A stretch of 61,763 bases of DNA from Candidatus Moraniibacteriota bacterium (GCA_003543115.1 DPJH01000004.1:1-61763); one strand, 5' to 3'; counted from the stretch's first letter, positions 8,286 to 16,673 are shown. Numbers and translations are program-made. Notes: generated from the letters alone by a model not told the origin.

Positions 8286-9041
8286 ATGGAAAAAGAAAAG
8301 CGGAAGTTCGACCTGATGGGTACGATTGATGATTTAGGAGAGATTGAAATTATTCATGGCGCAAATGGCAATCTTACGGTTATTTACCCGACTGAAGCGG
8401 TTTTTGAAGCGCAAAAAGCGTGGATGGAGGATAGGTTGAAAGAGAAAGAGTGGATAAGCGGTTTGGAGGATAGATACGGGGTAAAAATGATTGACAGTGG
8501 ATTTATTTGCAACGGTGGGAAATATTCATTGTCTATAATAATCAATATTCCACGGAGCATCAGATGGGATGTCATACAAGACGGAGGTTTCCTATTAGAA
8601 CTTTTCATGGTGGTGCGTAAATATTTTGCCGAAAGGATTATCAAAGACTATCCTTTGCCGTTCAGCCCGGATTTCAAGCATATTCCCTTGAAACCTTATG
8701 TCCGGTGCAAGTATTGCTTTTCCTATTATCATTCCTGCCCCACAGCGCTTCCCCGTCACGCAATCTCGATCATTGCCGAAGAAAAATTCAGAGAAAGCAT
8801 GAAAGAGGCAATCGAAGGAAACGGTAGTTTCTTTTTGGATATTCGGATAGGCAAAACCAGGAAAAATAGCCAGGTTGCCTATCTGGAGCTGACAAGAAGG
8901 ATTGAGACAACTCTGAAGAAAGGGTCTCCTGGAGGTTCTTGCGAAAATGATGCTTTGAACATAGCTCTGAGCGGAGTGTTGAGGAATTTTTTTGGAGATA
9001 GGATGGCTCTCTATCCTTGTTGCGAAAAAGACATTGGCTGA
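8286..9041 (+). CDS. Hypothetical protein with strong ribosome binding site
   Basis: 251 residues from ATG 8286. The frame is open from 8232, but CAGGAGGA at 8273-8280 sits correctly for ATG 8286, giving MEKEKRKFDLMGTIDD. No family recognised. It contains CKYCFSYYHSC near residues 140-150 and a CENDALNIALSGVLRNFFG segment near the end with ...YPCCEKDIG. Mixed alpha/beta, soluble, no signal peptide. It has its own terminator (9069-9100). It belongs with the other stand-alone genes here that, unlike most of the window, carry a strong Shine-Dalgarno sequence. Confidence 0.7.
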   Translation: MEKEKRKFDLMGTIDDLGEIEIIHGANGNLTVIYPTEAVFEAQKAWMEDRLKEKEWISGLEDRYGVKMIDSGFICNGGKYSLSIIINIPRSIRWDVIQDGGFLLELFMVVRKYFAERIIKDYPLPFSPDFKHIPLKPYVRCKYCFSYYHSCPTALPRHAISIIAEEKFRESMKEAIEGNGSFFLDIRIGKTRKNSQVAYLELTRRIETTLKKGSPGGSCENDALNIALSGVLRNFFGDRMALYPCCEKDIG

Positions 9042-9068
9042 TTTTTGTTTGGCATAACACTGCTATCT

Positions 9069-9100
9069 GTCGTGGGTTCATCTGATCCCACGACTTTTTC
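9069..9100 (+). terminator. Rho-independent terminator
   Basis: Stem GTCGTGGG / CCCACGAC (9069-9076 and 9087-9094), 10-base loop, then TTTTTC. It ends the transcript of the gene that stops at 9041. Confidence 0.85.
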
Positions 9101-9101
9101 A

Positions 9102-9128
9102 TTGACTTTATGGCTGTTTTGATATAAC
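9102..9128 (+). promoter_or_regulatory. Possible promoter for the gene at 9270
   Basis: TTGACT at 9102-9107 and TATAAC at 9123-9128 with 15 bases between, slightly short. It lies directly after the terminator and would give a leader of roughly 130 bases containing the hairpin at 9213-9244. Confidence 0.4.
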
Positions 9129-9212
9129 ATTCGATATCAGGTCTTTTGCAATTGAATATATTATATTTAAGCTTTAAGTTTGGGACGAACACAGGAGATC
9201 AACTCTTAATAA

Positions 9213-9244
9213 ATTTCTCCGGCAAACTCTTTTGCCGGAGAAAT
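9213..9244 (+). promoter_or_regulatory. Perfect hairpin in the leader of the gene at 9270
   Basis: A 14-base-pair perfect stem (ATTTCTCCGGCAAA with TTTGCCGGAGAAAT) and a 4-base loop, with no T-run after it, 12 bases before the AAGGAGG of the next gene. This suggests a leader or mRNA-stability element rather than a terminator. Confidence 0.6.
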
Positions 9245-9269
9245 AAACTTTCGATTAAGGAGGATGGTT

Positions 9270-9623
9270 ATGCTGATAATCGGAATAACAGGGATTAGAA
9301 GAAGAGAAGAAGCTTGTCATTTTCTCATCGCTGATTTGAAGACTGCAGTCGCTGGAATTAAAGAATTGGGGGTTTCTTCTGAGGAGGTTAGAATATATGT
9401 CTTTGACTCCACCCAAGAAGATAGAACAGAGGTGATTGCGGTTGTGACAAATCTTGCCAGGGGAGAAGTTCGAGATCCGGAAGTCCAGCAGCGCCTGGTC
9501 GATGTGGTTTACGAAGAACTGAAAAAATTCATCCAAGGCAGTAGAATTACTTATGTGAGTGGGATTACTGTGCTTCCTGAATTCAGGAAAGATGGTTATC
9601 GCAGTGAGCGAATTCACTGGTAA
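9270..9623 (+). CDS. Small hypothetical protein with strong ribosome binding site
   Basis: 117 residues from ATG 9270. An ATG six bases earlier (9264) is in frame, but AAGGAGG at 9257-9263 abuts it, so 9270 has the correct spacing. The protein begins MLIIGITGIRRREEACHF; the layout (strand, helix, strand, then RDPEVQQRLVDVVYEELKKF) loosely recalls a tautomerase-like beta-alpha-beta fold, but the N-terminal Pro of that family is absent and I do not assign it. Own terminator follows. Stand-alone unit with a hairpin leader. Confidence 0.65.
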   Translation: MLIIGITGIRRREEACHFLIADLKTAVAGIKELGVSSEEVRIYVFDSTQEDRTEVIAVVTNLARGEVRDPEVQQRLVDVVYEELKKFIQGSRITYVSGITVLPEFRKDGYRSERIHW

Positions 9624-9646
9624 AAACAACGAAGCGTCAATTATGA

Positions 9647-9686
9647 GCGGTGCAGGAAACAGGATTTCCCGCACCGCCTTTTTATT
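9647..9686 (+). terminator. Rho-independent terminator
   Basis: Stem GCGGTGC / GCACCGC (9647-9653, 9671-9677), with inner GGAAA / TTTCC pairing, followed by CTTTTTATTTT. Ends the gene stopping at 9623. Confidence 0.85.
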
Positions 9687-9752
9687 TTCCGCGCTGGATT
9701 TTCAATGGACGGGATGGTAAAATAAAAATAGATATTGCTGTTTATATGGGAT

Positions 9753-9826
9753 TGGAGCATCGTTTTAATATGGCAAGACGGCAAAATTTGAATTTGCATT
9801 TCGGGGTTCGACTCCCTGTGCTCCAG
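9753..9826 (+). tRNA. tRNA-Gln (anticodon TTG)
   Basis: A full cloverleaf can be drawn: acceptor stem TGGAGCA / TGCTCCA (7 perfect pairs, starting with the U1-A72 pair usual in tRNA-Gln), D stem GTTT/AGAC with GG in the loop, anticodon stem GCAAA / TTTGC with loop ATTTGAA, a 4-base variable loop and a T arm CGGGG-TTCGACT-CCCTG. Anticodon is UUG, decoding CAA and, by wobble, CAG. Discriminator base is G; CCA is not encoded, so it must be added after transcription. The GC-rich arms stand out from the surrounding AT-rich DNA. Confidence 0.9.
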
Positions 9827-9861
9827 CATCTTCCCTAAGAAAAATTATTCAGTTAAAAATT

Positions 9862-10401
9862 ATGAAAATTCAGGGCGAGAAGATATATCTCAAAAAAGGA
9901 CTGGAGGAAGAAAATTATCCTCTGCTTTTGGCATGGTTCCATGATTTGGAAGTAATGCGGTATATCGGCTGGGTGAAGAGGGGAATGGCGCTTAAAAATA
10001 TTGGAGAACTGAAAAAATTTATTTCAGAATTAGAAGGCGGAATTATCTTTGGAATATATAGCAAGCAAGATATTTTTATCGGCTACGCTTCATTTAGTGA
10101 TTTTCGGGAGAAAGAGGAATGTGAGTTCGGAATATTCATTCTTGATAAGAATTATCAAGGCAAAGGCATCGGAAGGGATGTGACGAGACTGATGTTGGAA
10201 TATGGTTTTGGCGAGTTAAATATGAAAAAAATAATTCTGAGCACCAGTGAATTCCACGAGAATGCCATTTCTCTCTATGAGAAGGCAGGATTCAAAAGAA
10301 CCGAACTGATTCCCAATGACAGAACAATCTTTCGCAACGGGGAATGGGTGCTGAGCGGAACGGTGGAAATGGAAATTACGCGAGAAGAGTTTTATGCTTG
10401 A
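9862..10401 (+). CDS. GNAT family N-acetyltransferase (RimJ/RimL-like)
   Basis: 179 residues. Motif A is CEFGIFILDKNYQGKGIGRD with the acetyl-CoA pyrophosphate loop QGKGIG, followed by the AxxxYEKAGFKR motif B (ISLYEKAGFKRTEL). Transfers an acetyl group from acetyl-CoA to an amine; the substrate could be a protein N-terminus, an amino sugar or a small molecule. Starts 36 bases after the tRNA. No clear ribosome binding site. The N-terminal strand order matches the RimJ/RimL subgroup. Confidence 0.85.
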   Translation: MKIQGEKIYLKKGLEEENYPLLLAWFHDLEVMRYIGWVKRGMALKNIGELKKFISELEGGIIFGIYSKQDIFIGYASFSDFREKEECEFGIFILDKNYQGKGIGRDVTRLMLEYGFGELNMKKIILSTSEFHENAISLYEKAGFKRTELIPNDRTIFRNGEWVLSGTVEMEITREEFYA

Positions 10402-10477
10402 AATTTTATTTTAAGCTGTATTATTGGGTTGAATAATAGGAAAATAAAGATTTAACTTTTTATAGCAATATAAACAC

Positions 10478-11344
10478 ATGACCTGGTTTGTTTTTAGTGT
10501 CCTCTCGGTTTTTGCTTTGGCTGTAGCGGAGTTGATGCAGCAACATTTGCTAAATTTGAAAAATGCTTTTAATGCTAGAACAAGCGCTGTTTTGACTTTT
10601 CTTTTTCAATCCATTCTTTCTATACCACTTCTTTTTGCACTTGGCATATCTGATCAGATATCATCAATTTTTAACGCAACTGTTTTTCCAAAAATTATGA
10701 TAGTCAGTTTCCTGGGATCCTTGGCTATGATTTTCTATCTAAGAAGTTTTAGAGTAAAAAGCATTAGTATTTCGGCAATTTTTATCTCTTTGTCCGCAGT
10801 AGTTTCGACTTTTTTAGGAATCATATTTTTTTCCGAGTCAGTCAGTTATCTGAAATTCATCGGAATAGCTTTGGTTTTGGCGGCAATTATTGTGGTGAAT
10901 TATAAAAATGCTATTTTGGAGAAAAATAATTTATATGGATTGGTTGCTGGAATCATTTTTGGAATATTATACACTTTGGACAAAAGTATTGTGCTTGATA
11001 TTCATCCGCTTATTTATATTTTTTGGTCTTTCTTTATGCTGTCTCTTTGGGGTTTTGTTATGGGAAGAAAAGATGTTATAAATTCCGTTAGAAAGAAAAA
11101 TTTTTCTGCCTATAAGCCAATCATGGCTTCGGCAGTCGGATATTTTTTGTATAATTTTTTCACTTTTACAGCCTATCGATTTGGAGGGGAAGTAGGCAGG
11201 ATAGATGCTATAAATAATTCACAAATATTCCTGATTATTTTGTTTGAATTTTTTATCCTGAAACATACAAAAGGAATCGCTAGAAAATTATTAGCCGCCA
11301 GCTTAGCGATAGCGGGAATTTTTATTTTAGGCTTTACTCGTTAA
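10478..11344 (+). CDS. EamA/DMT family transporter
   Basis: 288 residues with about ten hydrophobic segments in two halves of five, the EamA arrangement. Second segment of the first half: SAVLTFLFQSILSIPLLFAL; the half ends FIGIALVLAAIIVVNYKNA, and the second half ends KLLAASLAIAGIFILGFTR, the usual last-helix pattern of both repeats. Inner-membrane permease of the drug/metabolite superfamily; the solute is unknown. Stands alone between the acetyltransferase and the lipoprotein. Confidence 0.85.
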   Translation: MTWFVFSVLSVFALAVAELMQQHLLNLKNAFNARTSAVLTFLFQSILSIPLLFALGISDQISSIFNATVFPKIMIVSFLGSLAMIFYLRSFRVKSISISAIFISLSAVVSTFLGIIFFSESVSYLKFIGIALVLAAIIVVNYKNAILEKNNLYGLVAGIIFGILYTLDKSIVLDIHPLIYIFWSFFMLSLWGFVMGRKDVINSVRKKNFSAYKPIMASAVGYFLYNFFTFTAYRFGGEVGRIDAINNSQIFLIILFEFFILKHTKGIARKLLAASLAIAGIFILGFTR

Positions 11345-11432
11345 AATTTTTAGAAATTTTGAAAAAGAAGCGACATTTGAACATTTGAATAATTTTCATT
11401 ATACTGAAATTATAATTATAAACTTAAAATAA

Positions 11433-12029
11433 ATGAAAAAAGCATGGATCATTTTGCCGATCATGGCTGGCGCAGTTTTTTTGGGAGGATGCGGAAAGAA
11501 AGATGAAGCTCCAAAAGCGACAGAGAAAAACAATTCAGTCGAGGAGAAGAGCGCAGGAGCAAAAAAAGAAAATGTCTCTGACAGGATTGCCGGCGGTTTG
11601 AAAGATTTGCTGTCGATGGGAAAGACAATGGAATGCGTTTCGCTGGAAAATGGAGTGGAAACCAAGGTGTATATTAAAGGAGAAAAATATAAATCAGTTA
11701 CCAAGTCCAAAGAAACAAGCATGGTAGGAATTTTTGACAGCGAAGCTTTCTATGGCTGGGACACAAAAACCAAGGCTGGAACAAAAATGACCATGGCTTG
11801 CATAAAGGATTTGGAAAAAAACATGCCAAAATCAGCAGAAGCCAAAGACGAAGAAATTTTTAGCTCGGCGGACGAATTGATTGAAGAGGAAGCTAAGAAT
11901 GACAATTGCAAAGAGGCAAGCGAAGATGTTGATTTCTCCATTCCGACTGACATAAGTTTTGTCGATCAATGCGCTATGCTAAAGGGCATTTCTGAGAACA
12001 TGAAGGATTTCCAGATTCCAACAGAGTAG
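11433..12029 (+). CDS. Putative lipoprotein
   Basis: 198 residues. The N-terminus MKKAWIILPIMAGAVFLGGC is a lipoprotein signal: basic start, hydrophobic core and lipobox LGGC with Cys20 as the lipid-attachment site. The mature part begins with a low-complexity Lys/Glu linker, then a region containing MECVSLENGVETKVYIKGEKYK that suggests a beta-strand ligand-binding or LolA/LppX-type fold, not assignable from sequence alone. Later Cys residues (CIKDLEKN, DNCKEASED, DQCAMLKG) may pair. Terminator follows at 12047. Confidence 0.75.
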   Translation: MKKAWIILPIMAGAVFLGGCGKKDEAPKATEKNNSVEEKSAGAKKENVSDRIAGGLKDLLSMGKTMECVSLENGVETKVYIKGEKYKSVTKSKETSMVGIFDSEAFYGWDTKTKAGTKMTMACIKDLEKNMPKSAEAKDEEIFSSADELIEEEAKNDNCKEASEDVDFSIPTDISFVDQCAMLKGISENMKDFQIPTE

Positions 12030-12046
12030 AGAAAATATTCGAATAG

Positions 12047-12077
12047 ACAAAAAAAGGAGACAATCTCCTTTTTTTGT
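12047..12077. terminator. Bidirectional terminator between the lipoprotein gene and pth
   Basis: ACAAAAAAAGGAGA-CAA-TCTCCTTTTTTTGT forms a 14-bp stem with T-runs on both strands; it lies between two convergent genes and can serve both. Confidence 0.85.
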
Positions 12078-12089
12078 TTGAATTATTTT

Positions 12090-12731
12090 TTAGAGAAGTT
12101 TTTTCAACGCCTCTTGGATATCTTCGGTCAGGTGATTTATTTTCTCATTTTCTTCAGGAGAAAATCTTTCTAGGACGAAATCACCCGCTTCGACTCGCGG
12201 AGACCGCTCGTCGACGCGAGGCGGGTGGACGCCCATGCGGCATGAAGGCGTGTCTGTTTCGGTTTTTCTCCCGATGCCTATGCGCAGGCGAGTGAATTTT
12301 TGCGTGCTAAGATTGTCGATAATATTTTGGATTCCGTTGTGTCCGGCTGATCGAGAATCGGTAGAGATTTTGAAAGTCCCGATTTCAATATCCACTTCGT
12401 CTTGAATGACAATAATTTCCTCAGGCGCGAGTTTATAGAAATCAAGCATGGCTCGGACGGCAGTGCCGGAGAGATTCATGAATGTCTGAGGCTTTACCAA
12501 AATTAGTTTATGGTTCTCAGTTTTCCCGCCTGCCGATGAGGCAGGTAGTTTTCCCGCCTGCCGATGAGGCAGGTAGTTGCCTTCGGATATTTCGGCATTG
12601 AATTTTTTGTTAAAAGTAAATTCCGGAAAATCAAAATCTTTCTGCAGTTTTTCTACAATTTCAAAACCGATATTGTGGCGGGTGCCCTCATATTGCTTTC
12701 CCGGATTCCCTAGGCCTATTATGATTTTCAT
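12090..12731 (-). CDS. pth: Peptidyl-tRNA hydrolase with two in-frame palindromic inserts
   Basis: 213 residues. Recycles peptidyl-tRNA by cleaving the peptide-tRNA ester. Family signatures are intact: IIGLGNPGKQYEGTRHNIGF (catalytic His in the TRHNIGF segment), LVKPQTFMNLSGTAV, and a SAGHNGIQNI motif with the second conserved His. Two foreign-looking stretches interrupt the protein: about 20 residues between AEISEG and ENHKLILVKPQTF (NYLPHRQAGKLPASSAGGKT), and about 23 residues before DFVLERFSPEE (around PSCRMGVHPPRV and ERSPRVEAG). Both coincide with palindromic DNA at 12519-12574 and 12182-12253, and both keep the frame. They fall where other Pth proteins have surface loops, so the enzyme probably still folds. 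Confidence 0.9.
   Translation of the reverse strand: MKIIIGLGNPGKQYEGTRHNIGFEIVEKLQKDFDFPEFTFNKKFNAEISEGNYLPHRQAGKLPASSAGGKTENHKLILVKPQTFMNLSGTAVRAMLDFYKLAPEEIIVIQDEVDIEIGTFKISTDSRSAGHNGIQNIIDNLSTQKFTRLRIGIGRKTETDTPSCRMGVHPPRVDERSPRVEAGDFVLERFSPEENEKINHLTEDIQEALKKLL
12182..12253. repeat. Palindromic element inserted in frame in pth (type B)
   Basis: The ends CACCCGC (12182-12188) and GCGGGTG (12221-12227) pair, with CTCGCG/CGCGAG inside; a second small hairpin ACGCC/GGCGT follows to about 12253. GC content is far above the neighbourhood. It codes for the extra peptide just before DFVLERF in Pth. Confidence 0.7.
12519..12574. repeat. 28-bp palindromic element, two tandem copies, inside pth (type A)
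   Basis: Two exact 28-base units (12519-12546, 12547-12574), each containing CCTGCC-GATGA-GGCAGG. They encode the HRQAGKLPASSAGGK stretch of Pth. The CCTGCC/GGCAGG core recurs outside genes at 28719-28736 and 56151-56191. Confidence 0.85.
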
Positions 12732-12771
12732 GATTTGAAATTTAATCTGAATTAAGAATTGAAATTAAGGA

Positions 12772-14370
12772 TTATTTATCCAGCAAATTTATGTACATCT
12801 GATCGTCTTGGGCGGCATTGAGCTCATCCAATGTAGCTTCTTCCATATTATACCTCTCAACTAAATCTTTTCCAATGACAATGGTCATATCGAATTCTTT
12901 TTTCCCAAGAATCTTCGAATAGTCTTTATCCATATCATAGGAAACGTCAGCCGGAAGCTTAACAGCCAGTTCATCCAGGGTGAAAGGTTTTTGCCCATCA
13001 GTAGAATCATAGACAAGCGTATGTTCAATTATTTTTTTCGCAGGGTCGGAAATCAGTTCTACGTTTTTATAATTCAAATTATCCTGGAGCACCTTTTTTA
13101 TTTTGGAAATTATATGAAAATCACCGCTTTGATTGATAATAACCAGTTTGGCATTTTCTTTGGCAATTTCTTCTTTTCTTCTTTTGATCGTATTGAGGTC
13201 AAAAATATTTTTAGCTACATCATGAATCTCGCTATAGTTTCCCACGCGAGGAATGAGCACAAAGGCCCTGATGTCTCCATATTGGACATGGGAAACCTTA
13301 AGGAGGCTATCCTTGTTCCAGGCATCCACCACTACATTGTTAATATTATTAGTATCTAGTTTTTTGGCTAACTCAAAAAAACCGGGGAATTCTTCAACAT
13401 CAATATTGGTTTTAATATTGTCACCTAAGGTGTTGAAAAGATCATTGAGGGTAAAAACATTCATAAGGGTATTGGCGGAAAAAACTTTATTTTTGGCAGC
13501 TTGCATTATTTGTTGTTGTCTTTTGGCGCGGCCAAAATCTCCTTCCGGGTCGTCATGGCGCTCGCGCGCATATTTGAGCGCGGTGGCTCCATCCAGGTGG
13601 TTGAAACCTTTGGAAAGCTTGAATGTTTCATAGCTATAATTCGGTCCTGGGTAGCGTTCATCATAAATATCCCTTTCGCTGATCACATTTATTCCTCCAA
13701 TATCATCAATCGCTTTTTGGAAACCATCAAAATTTAGAATAATATAATAGTCAATGGAAAAACCGGTTACATGCTCAATGGTTTTTTGGATAACTTCAGC
13801 GGCTTTTTTTTCATCGTTTCCCGAGGAGGATAAGCCATATTGATAAACGGAATTTATTTTAGTGTTGATTTTGGCATCGGGAACAGGGACGTACAAATCT
13901 CGAGGGACAGACAGAAGCGCTACCCGATTAGTTTTAGCATCAATGCTGGCCACCATAAGGGTGTCAGTCAGATTCTGGCCAGGCTTTCCTTTGCCAGCCG
14001 TACCCAAAAGAAGAATATTGATTTGATCGTCATCATTGCCCTTGATAGGAGGCAAGTTTTGGTTAGCTATGGATTTTATGGCATTGAGGATTGATGAACT
14101 CGGATGGATTTCTGGATTCATTTTTTTCCCAATGCTATAGGTTTTATAGATGAAAAATCCGCCGTAGAAAATTCCGTAAAGAATAAAAAAGGAAAAAAGC
14201 CATAAAAAAAAGTTATAGACAATTTTTTTTACAATCGGCTTTTTAGGATTTTCAGCAAGGGGAGCAATATTTAAAATTGGACGGCGAACATCGCCCATGC
14301 GAGACATGTCTTTTGAGATGTGATTTGTTCTGTTTTCTTTTTTGATTATATCCATTTTTATATTTGTCAT
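12772..14370 (-). CDS. LytR-CpsA-Psr (LCP) family cell-envelope protein
   Basis: 532 residues. A short cytoplasmic tail, one membrane helix near residues 49-71 (IVYNFFLWLFSFFILYGIF), then an extracytoplasmic LCP domain: INILLLGTAGKGKPGQNLTD, VALLSVPRDLYV with the conserved Arg/Asp, KINSVYQYG, and LKYARERHDDPEGDFGRAKR. A LytR_C-type domain follows near residues 410-480. LCP enzymes transfer polyprenyl-linked glycans onto peptidoglycan or other acceptors. ATG 14355 (MDIIKKE) is an alternative start that fits the promoter at 14373-14401 better, because ATG 14370 would lie at or before the transcription start. Confidence 0.9.
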   Translation of the reverse strand: MTNIKMDIIKKENRTNHISKDMSRMGDVRRPILNIAPLAENPKKPIVKKIVYNFFLWLFSFFILYGIFYGGFFIYKTYSIGKKMNPEIHPSSSILNAIKSIANQNLPPIKGNDDDQINILLLGTAGKGKPGQNLTDTLMVASIDAKTNRVALLSVPRDLYVPVPDAKINTKINSVYQYGLSSSGNDEKKAAEVIQKTIEHVTGFSIDYYIILNFDGFQKAIDDIGGINVISERDIYDERYPGPNYSYETFKLSKGFNHLDGATALKYARERHDDPEGDFGRAKRQQQIMQAAKNKVFSANTLMNVFTLNDLFNTLGDNIKTNIDVEEFPGFFELAKKLDTNNINNVVVDAWNKDSLLKVSHVQYGDIRAFVLIPRVGNYSEIHDVAKNIFDLNTIKRRKEEIAKENAKLVIINQSGDFHIISKIKKVLQDNLNYKNVELISDPAKKIIEHTLVYDSTDGQKPFTLDELAVKLPADVSYDMDKDYSKILGKKEFDMTIVIGKDLVERYNMEEATLDELNAAQDDQMYINLLDK

Positions 14371-14372
14371 AA

Positions 14373-14401
14373 TAATAACCCCACTTAACTATATCGGTCA
14401 A
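14373..14401 (-). promoter_or_regulatory. Promoter for the LCP gene
   Basis: On the minus strand, TTGACC (14396-14401), 17 bases, then TTATTA (14373-14378). The transcript would start near 14366 with almost no leader, favouring the internal start at 14355. Confidence 0.5.
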
Positions 14402-14499
14402 ATTTTTGGCTTGTCTCAAGGAAAAAATACTATTGCCAAATGCCTTATTTTGTGCTAAACTGCGTGTAAGTTGCTTAATTAACCGTAAATAAAATAAAA

Positions 14500-15123
14500 G
14501 TGAAAAATATTCATCCTTCTAATGCCCTTGAGGAAGGCTATTATGGCGTTGGCGGTTTCATATTAGAAATAATGAAAGTTTTTTTGTTGGCTTTGGTAAT
14601 AATTATTCCTATTCGAGTTTTTCTTTTTCAGCCTTTTTTTGTTCAAGGAGCTTCCATGGAGCCTAATTTTGAAAATAATCAATATTTGATTGTAAATGAA
14701 TTCGGTTACAAGAAAACTAACGTGGGAATCGGAGATAAGAATCTCTTTACCGTAGAGCCTTTCAAGGATTTGGAACGTCAGGAAGTGATTGTTTTTCGCT
14801 ATCCGAAAAATCCCAGCCAATTTTTTATTAAAAGAATAATCGCTCTTCCCGGGGAAAGGATGGAATTAAAAAATGGAAAGGTTACCATATTCAACCATGA
14901 GAATCCCGATGGATTTGTTTTGGATGAAAGCGGTTATCTTTCCACTTCCGTAAAAACGATGGGAGATATGAATATCACGCTTAAAGATAAGGAATATTTC
15001 GTAATGGGGGATAACAGGATGTTCAGTTCGGATTCTCGTTCTTGGGGGCCTGTCGCGGAAGAAAATATTACAGGCAAGGCTTTTGTTCGAGCTTGGCCTT
15101 TAAATAAGGTCGCAGTATTTTAG
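14500..15123 (+). CDS. lepB: Signal peptidase I
   Basis: 207 residues, starting with GTG 14500. One N-terminal membrane helix (residues ~25-45) precedes the catalytic domain. The nucleophile is Ser52 in FFVQGASMEPNF and the general base is Lys111 in FFIKRIIALPGERM; GDNRMFSSDSRSWGPV is the conserved box E. Cleaves signal peptides at the outer face of the membrane; plausible substrates in this window include the FISUMP protein (AXA site) but not the lipoprotein. Stands alone between LCP (divergent) and hisS. Confidence 0.92.
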   Translation: MKNIHPSNALEEGYYGVGGFILEIMKVFLLALVIIIPIRVFLFQPFFVQGASMEPNFENNQYLIVNEFGYKKTNVGIGDKNLFTVEPFKDLERQEVIVFRYPKNPSQFFIKRIIALPGERMELKNGKVTIFNHENPDGFVLDESGYLSTSVKTMGDMNITLKDKEYFVMGDNRMFSSDSRSWGPVAEENITGKAFVRAWPLNKVAVF

Positions 15124-15162
15124 TTTCGGATATCTAATTTTAACTTAAAAGCTTAATACTTA

Positions 15163-15188
15163 GTTTTCCATTCCAGGGAGTGGAAAAC
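15163..15188 (+). other. Hairpin upstream of hisS
   Basis: GTTTTCCA (15163-15170) and TGGAAAAC (15181-15188) pair perfectly with a 10-base loop, 22 bases before the hisS start. There is no T-run. Could be a leader structure. Confidence 0.5.
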
Positions 15189-15210
15189 CAAGATCATAAA
15201 TTACATCAAT

Positions 15211-16662
15211 ATGGGTAAAGATAACAAGAAAATTGTAAAAAAGCTAAAACCTGCAAAATTAGTGAAAGCAACAAAGAAAGAAGTGGTTAAAGCTGTTAAA
15301 ACGGAAAGAAAAACTAAAAATCGCAAAGAGGCTGTTAAAAAAGAATTGGAACCGATTGTTTTACAAGCCCCGAGGGGCATGAAAGATATTTTGCCGGAAG
15401 ACCAGCCATATTGGGAGCAGACAAGGAGAGTAACGGAAAAATTAGCCAGAGATTATGGATTTTCTCGAATTGATACTCCTCTTGTGGAATTCAGCAATCT
15501 CTTCAATCGCAGTATTGGTGATGGAACAGATGTTGTGGAAAAAGAACTATATAGTTTTACTACTAAGGGCGGCGATAAAGTAGCTCTAAGACCTGAAATG
15601 ACAGCGGGCGTTGCCAGAGCCTATATCCAACACGGCATGAACGTTTTGGGAAAGCCGGTAAAACTTTTTTCTACCGGACATGTTTATCGTCATGATAGGC
15701 CTCAGGAAGGAAGGCAGCGGGAATTCTATCAAATCAATTATGAGGCTTTTGGCGAACAGGATCCGATTTTGGATGCGCAAATGATTCAAGTGGCAACAAG
15801 AGTGGTGCAAAGTTTAGGCATCAAGGCTGTTCAAATCCAAGTGAATTCAATCGGTTGTCCGGTTTGCCGCAAGGATTATAAGGATCTTTTAGTGAGTTAT
15901 CTTGAATCTAAATCCAATAAATTGTGCGTGGATTGCAAAAGAAGATTGGATGTGAATCCGCTTCGTGTTTTGGATTGCAAAGAAGACAAGTGCTCTCAAG
16001 TAGCCGCTTCAGCTCCGCAATCAGTCGATCACTTGTGCGAAGAATGCCGCGTTCATTTCAAGAATCTTTTGGAATATTTGGATGAATTGGATTTGCCGTA
16101 TACTATCAATCCAAGATTGGTTCGCGGATTGGATTATTATACCAAAACAGTTTTTGAAATTTGGTCCGGTTCGGAAGAGGGAAGAAAAAGCGCTTTGGGC
16201 GGAGGAGGAAGATATGACGGATTGGTAAAATTGCTGGGAGGAGAGGCTACTCCTGCGATCGGCTTTGCGCTGGGAGCAGAAAGGCTCATTATCGAAATGA
16301 AGAGAGTCCAGGCAAAATCTTATAAAGGATTGAAGCCAAAGATTTTTCTAGCCCAGCTCGGTGAGATGGCCAAGAAAAAGAGTTTGCGTCTTTTTTCAGA
16401 ATTGGAAAAGAATGGAATTTTGGTGGCGGAGAGCTTCGGACGAGGAAGTTTGAAATCTCAGCTTCGGGTAGCCAATAGATTGGGAGTGGAAATGACTTTG
16501 ATCTTGGGACAAAAAGAAGCGCTGGACGGAACGGTGATCATTAAAAACATGATCAGTGGAGAACAGGAGACAGTCAGTTCTGCCAAGCTGATTGACTTGG
16601 TAAAACGAAAACTGAAAAATGACAATGTGGTGGTTTATCATGATAACCACGATAACCATTAA
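15211..16662 (+). CDS. hisS: Histidyl-tRNA synthetase with lysine-rich N-terminal extension
   Basis: 483 residues. Class II synthetase: RGMKDILPEDQPYWEQ opens the catalytic domain near residue 54, motif 2 is YRHDRPQEGRQREFYQ, and the histidine-binding loop is RGLDYYTKTVFE followed by ALGGGGRYDGL. The anticodon-binding domain fills the last ~90 residues. The first ~50 residues are a Lys-rich tail (KKLKPAKLVKATKKEVVKAV) not found in E. coli HisRS, possibly an RNA-binding extension. CPVC and CVDC/CKEDKC clusters near 210-260 may bind zinc. The extreme C-terminus is His/Asp/Asn-rich (YHDNHDNH). Confidence 0.92.
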   Translation: MGKDNKKIVKKLKPAKLVKATKKEVVKAVKTERKTKNRKEAVKKELEPIVLQAPRGMKDILPEDQPYWEQTRRVTEKLARDYGFSRIDTPLVEFSNLFNRSIGDGTDVVEKELYSFTTKGGDKVALRPEMTAGVARAYIQHGMNVLGKPVKLFSTGHVYRHDRPQEGRQREFYQINYEAFGEQDPILDAQMIQVATRVVQSLGIKAVQIQVNSIGCPVCRKDYKDLLVSYLESKSNKLCVDCKRRLDVNPLRVLDCKEDKCSQVAASAPQSVDHLCEECRVHFKNLLEYLDELDLPYTINPRLVRGLDYYTKTVFEIWSGSEEGRKSALGGGGRYDGLVKLLGGEATPAIGFALGAERLIIEMKRVQAKSYKGLKPKIFLAQLGEMAKKKSLRLFSELEKNGILVAESFGRGSLKSQLRVANRLGVEMTLILGQKEALDGTVIIKNMISGEQETVSSAKLIDLVKRKLKNDNVVVYHDNHDNH

Positions 16663-16673
16663 AATAAATATAT

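Noticed and set aside
9650..9838. 62-codon open frame on the plus strand
   Set aside because: It runs through a terminator and a complete tRNA-Gln; it is non-coding.
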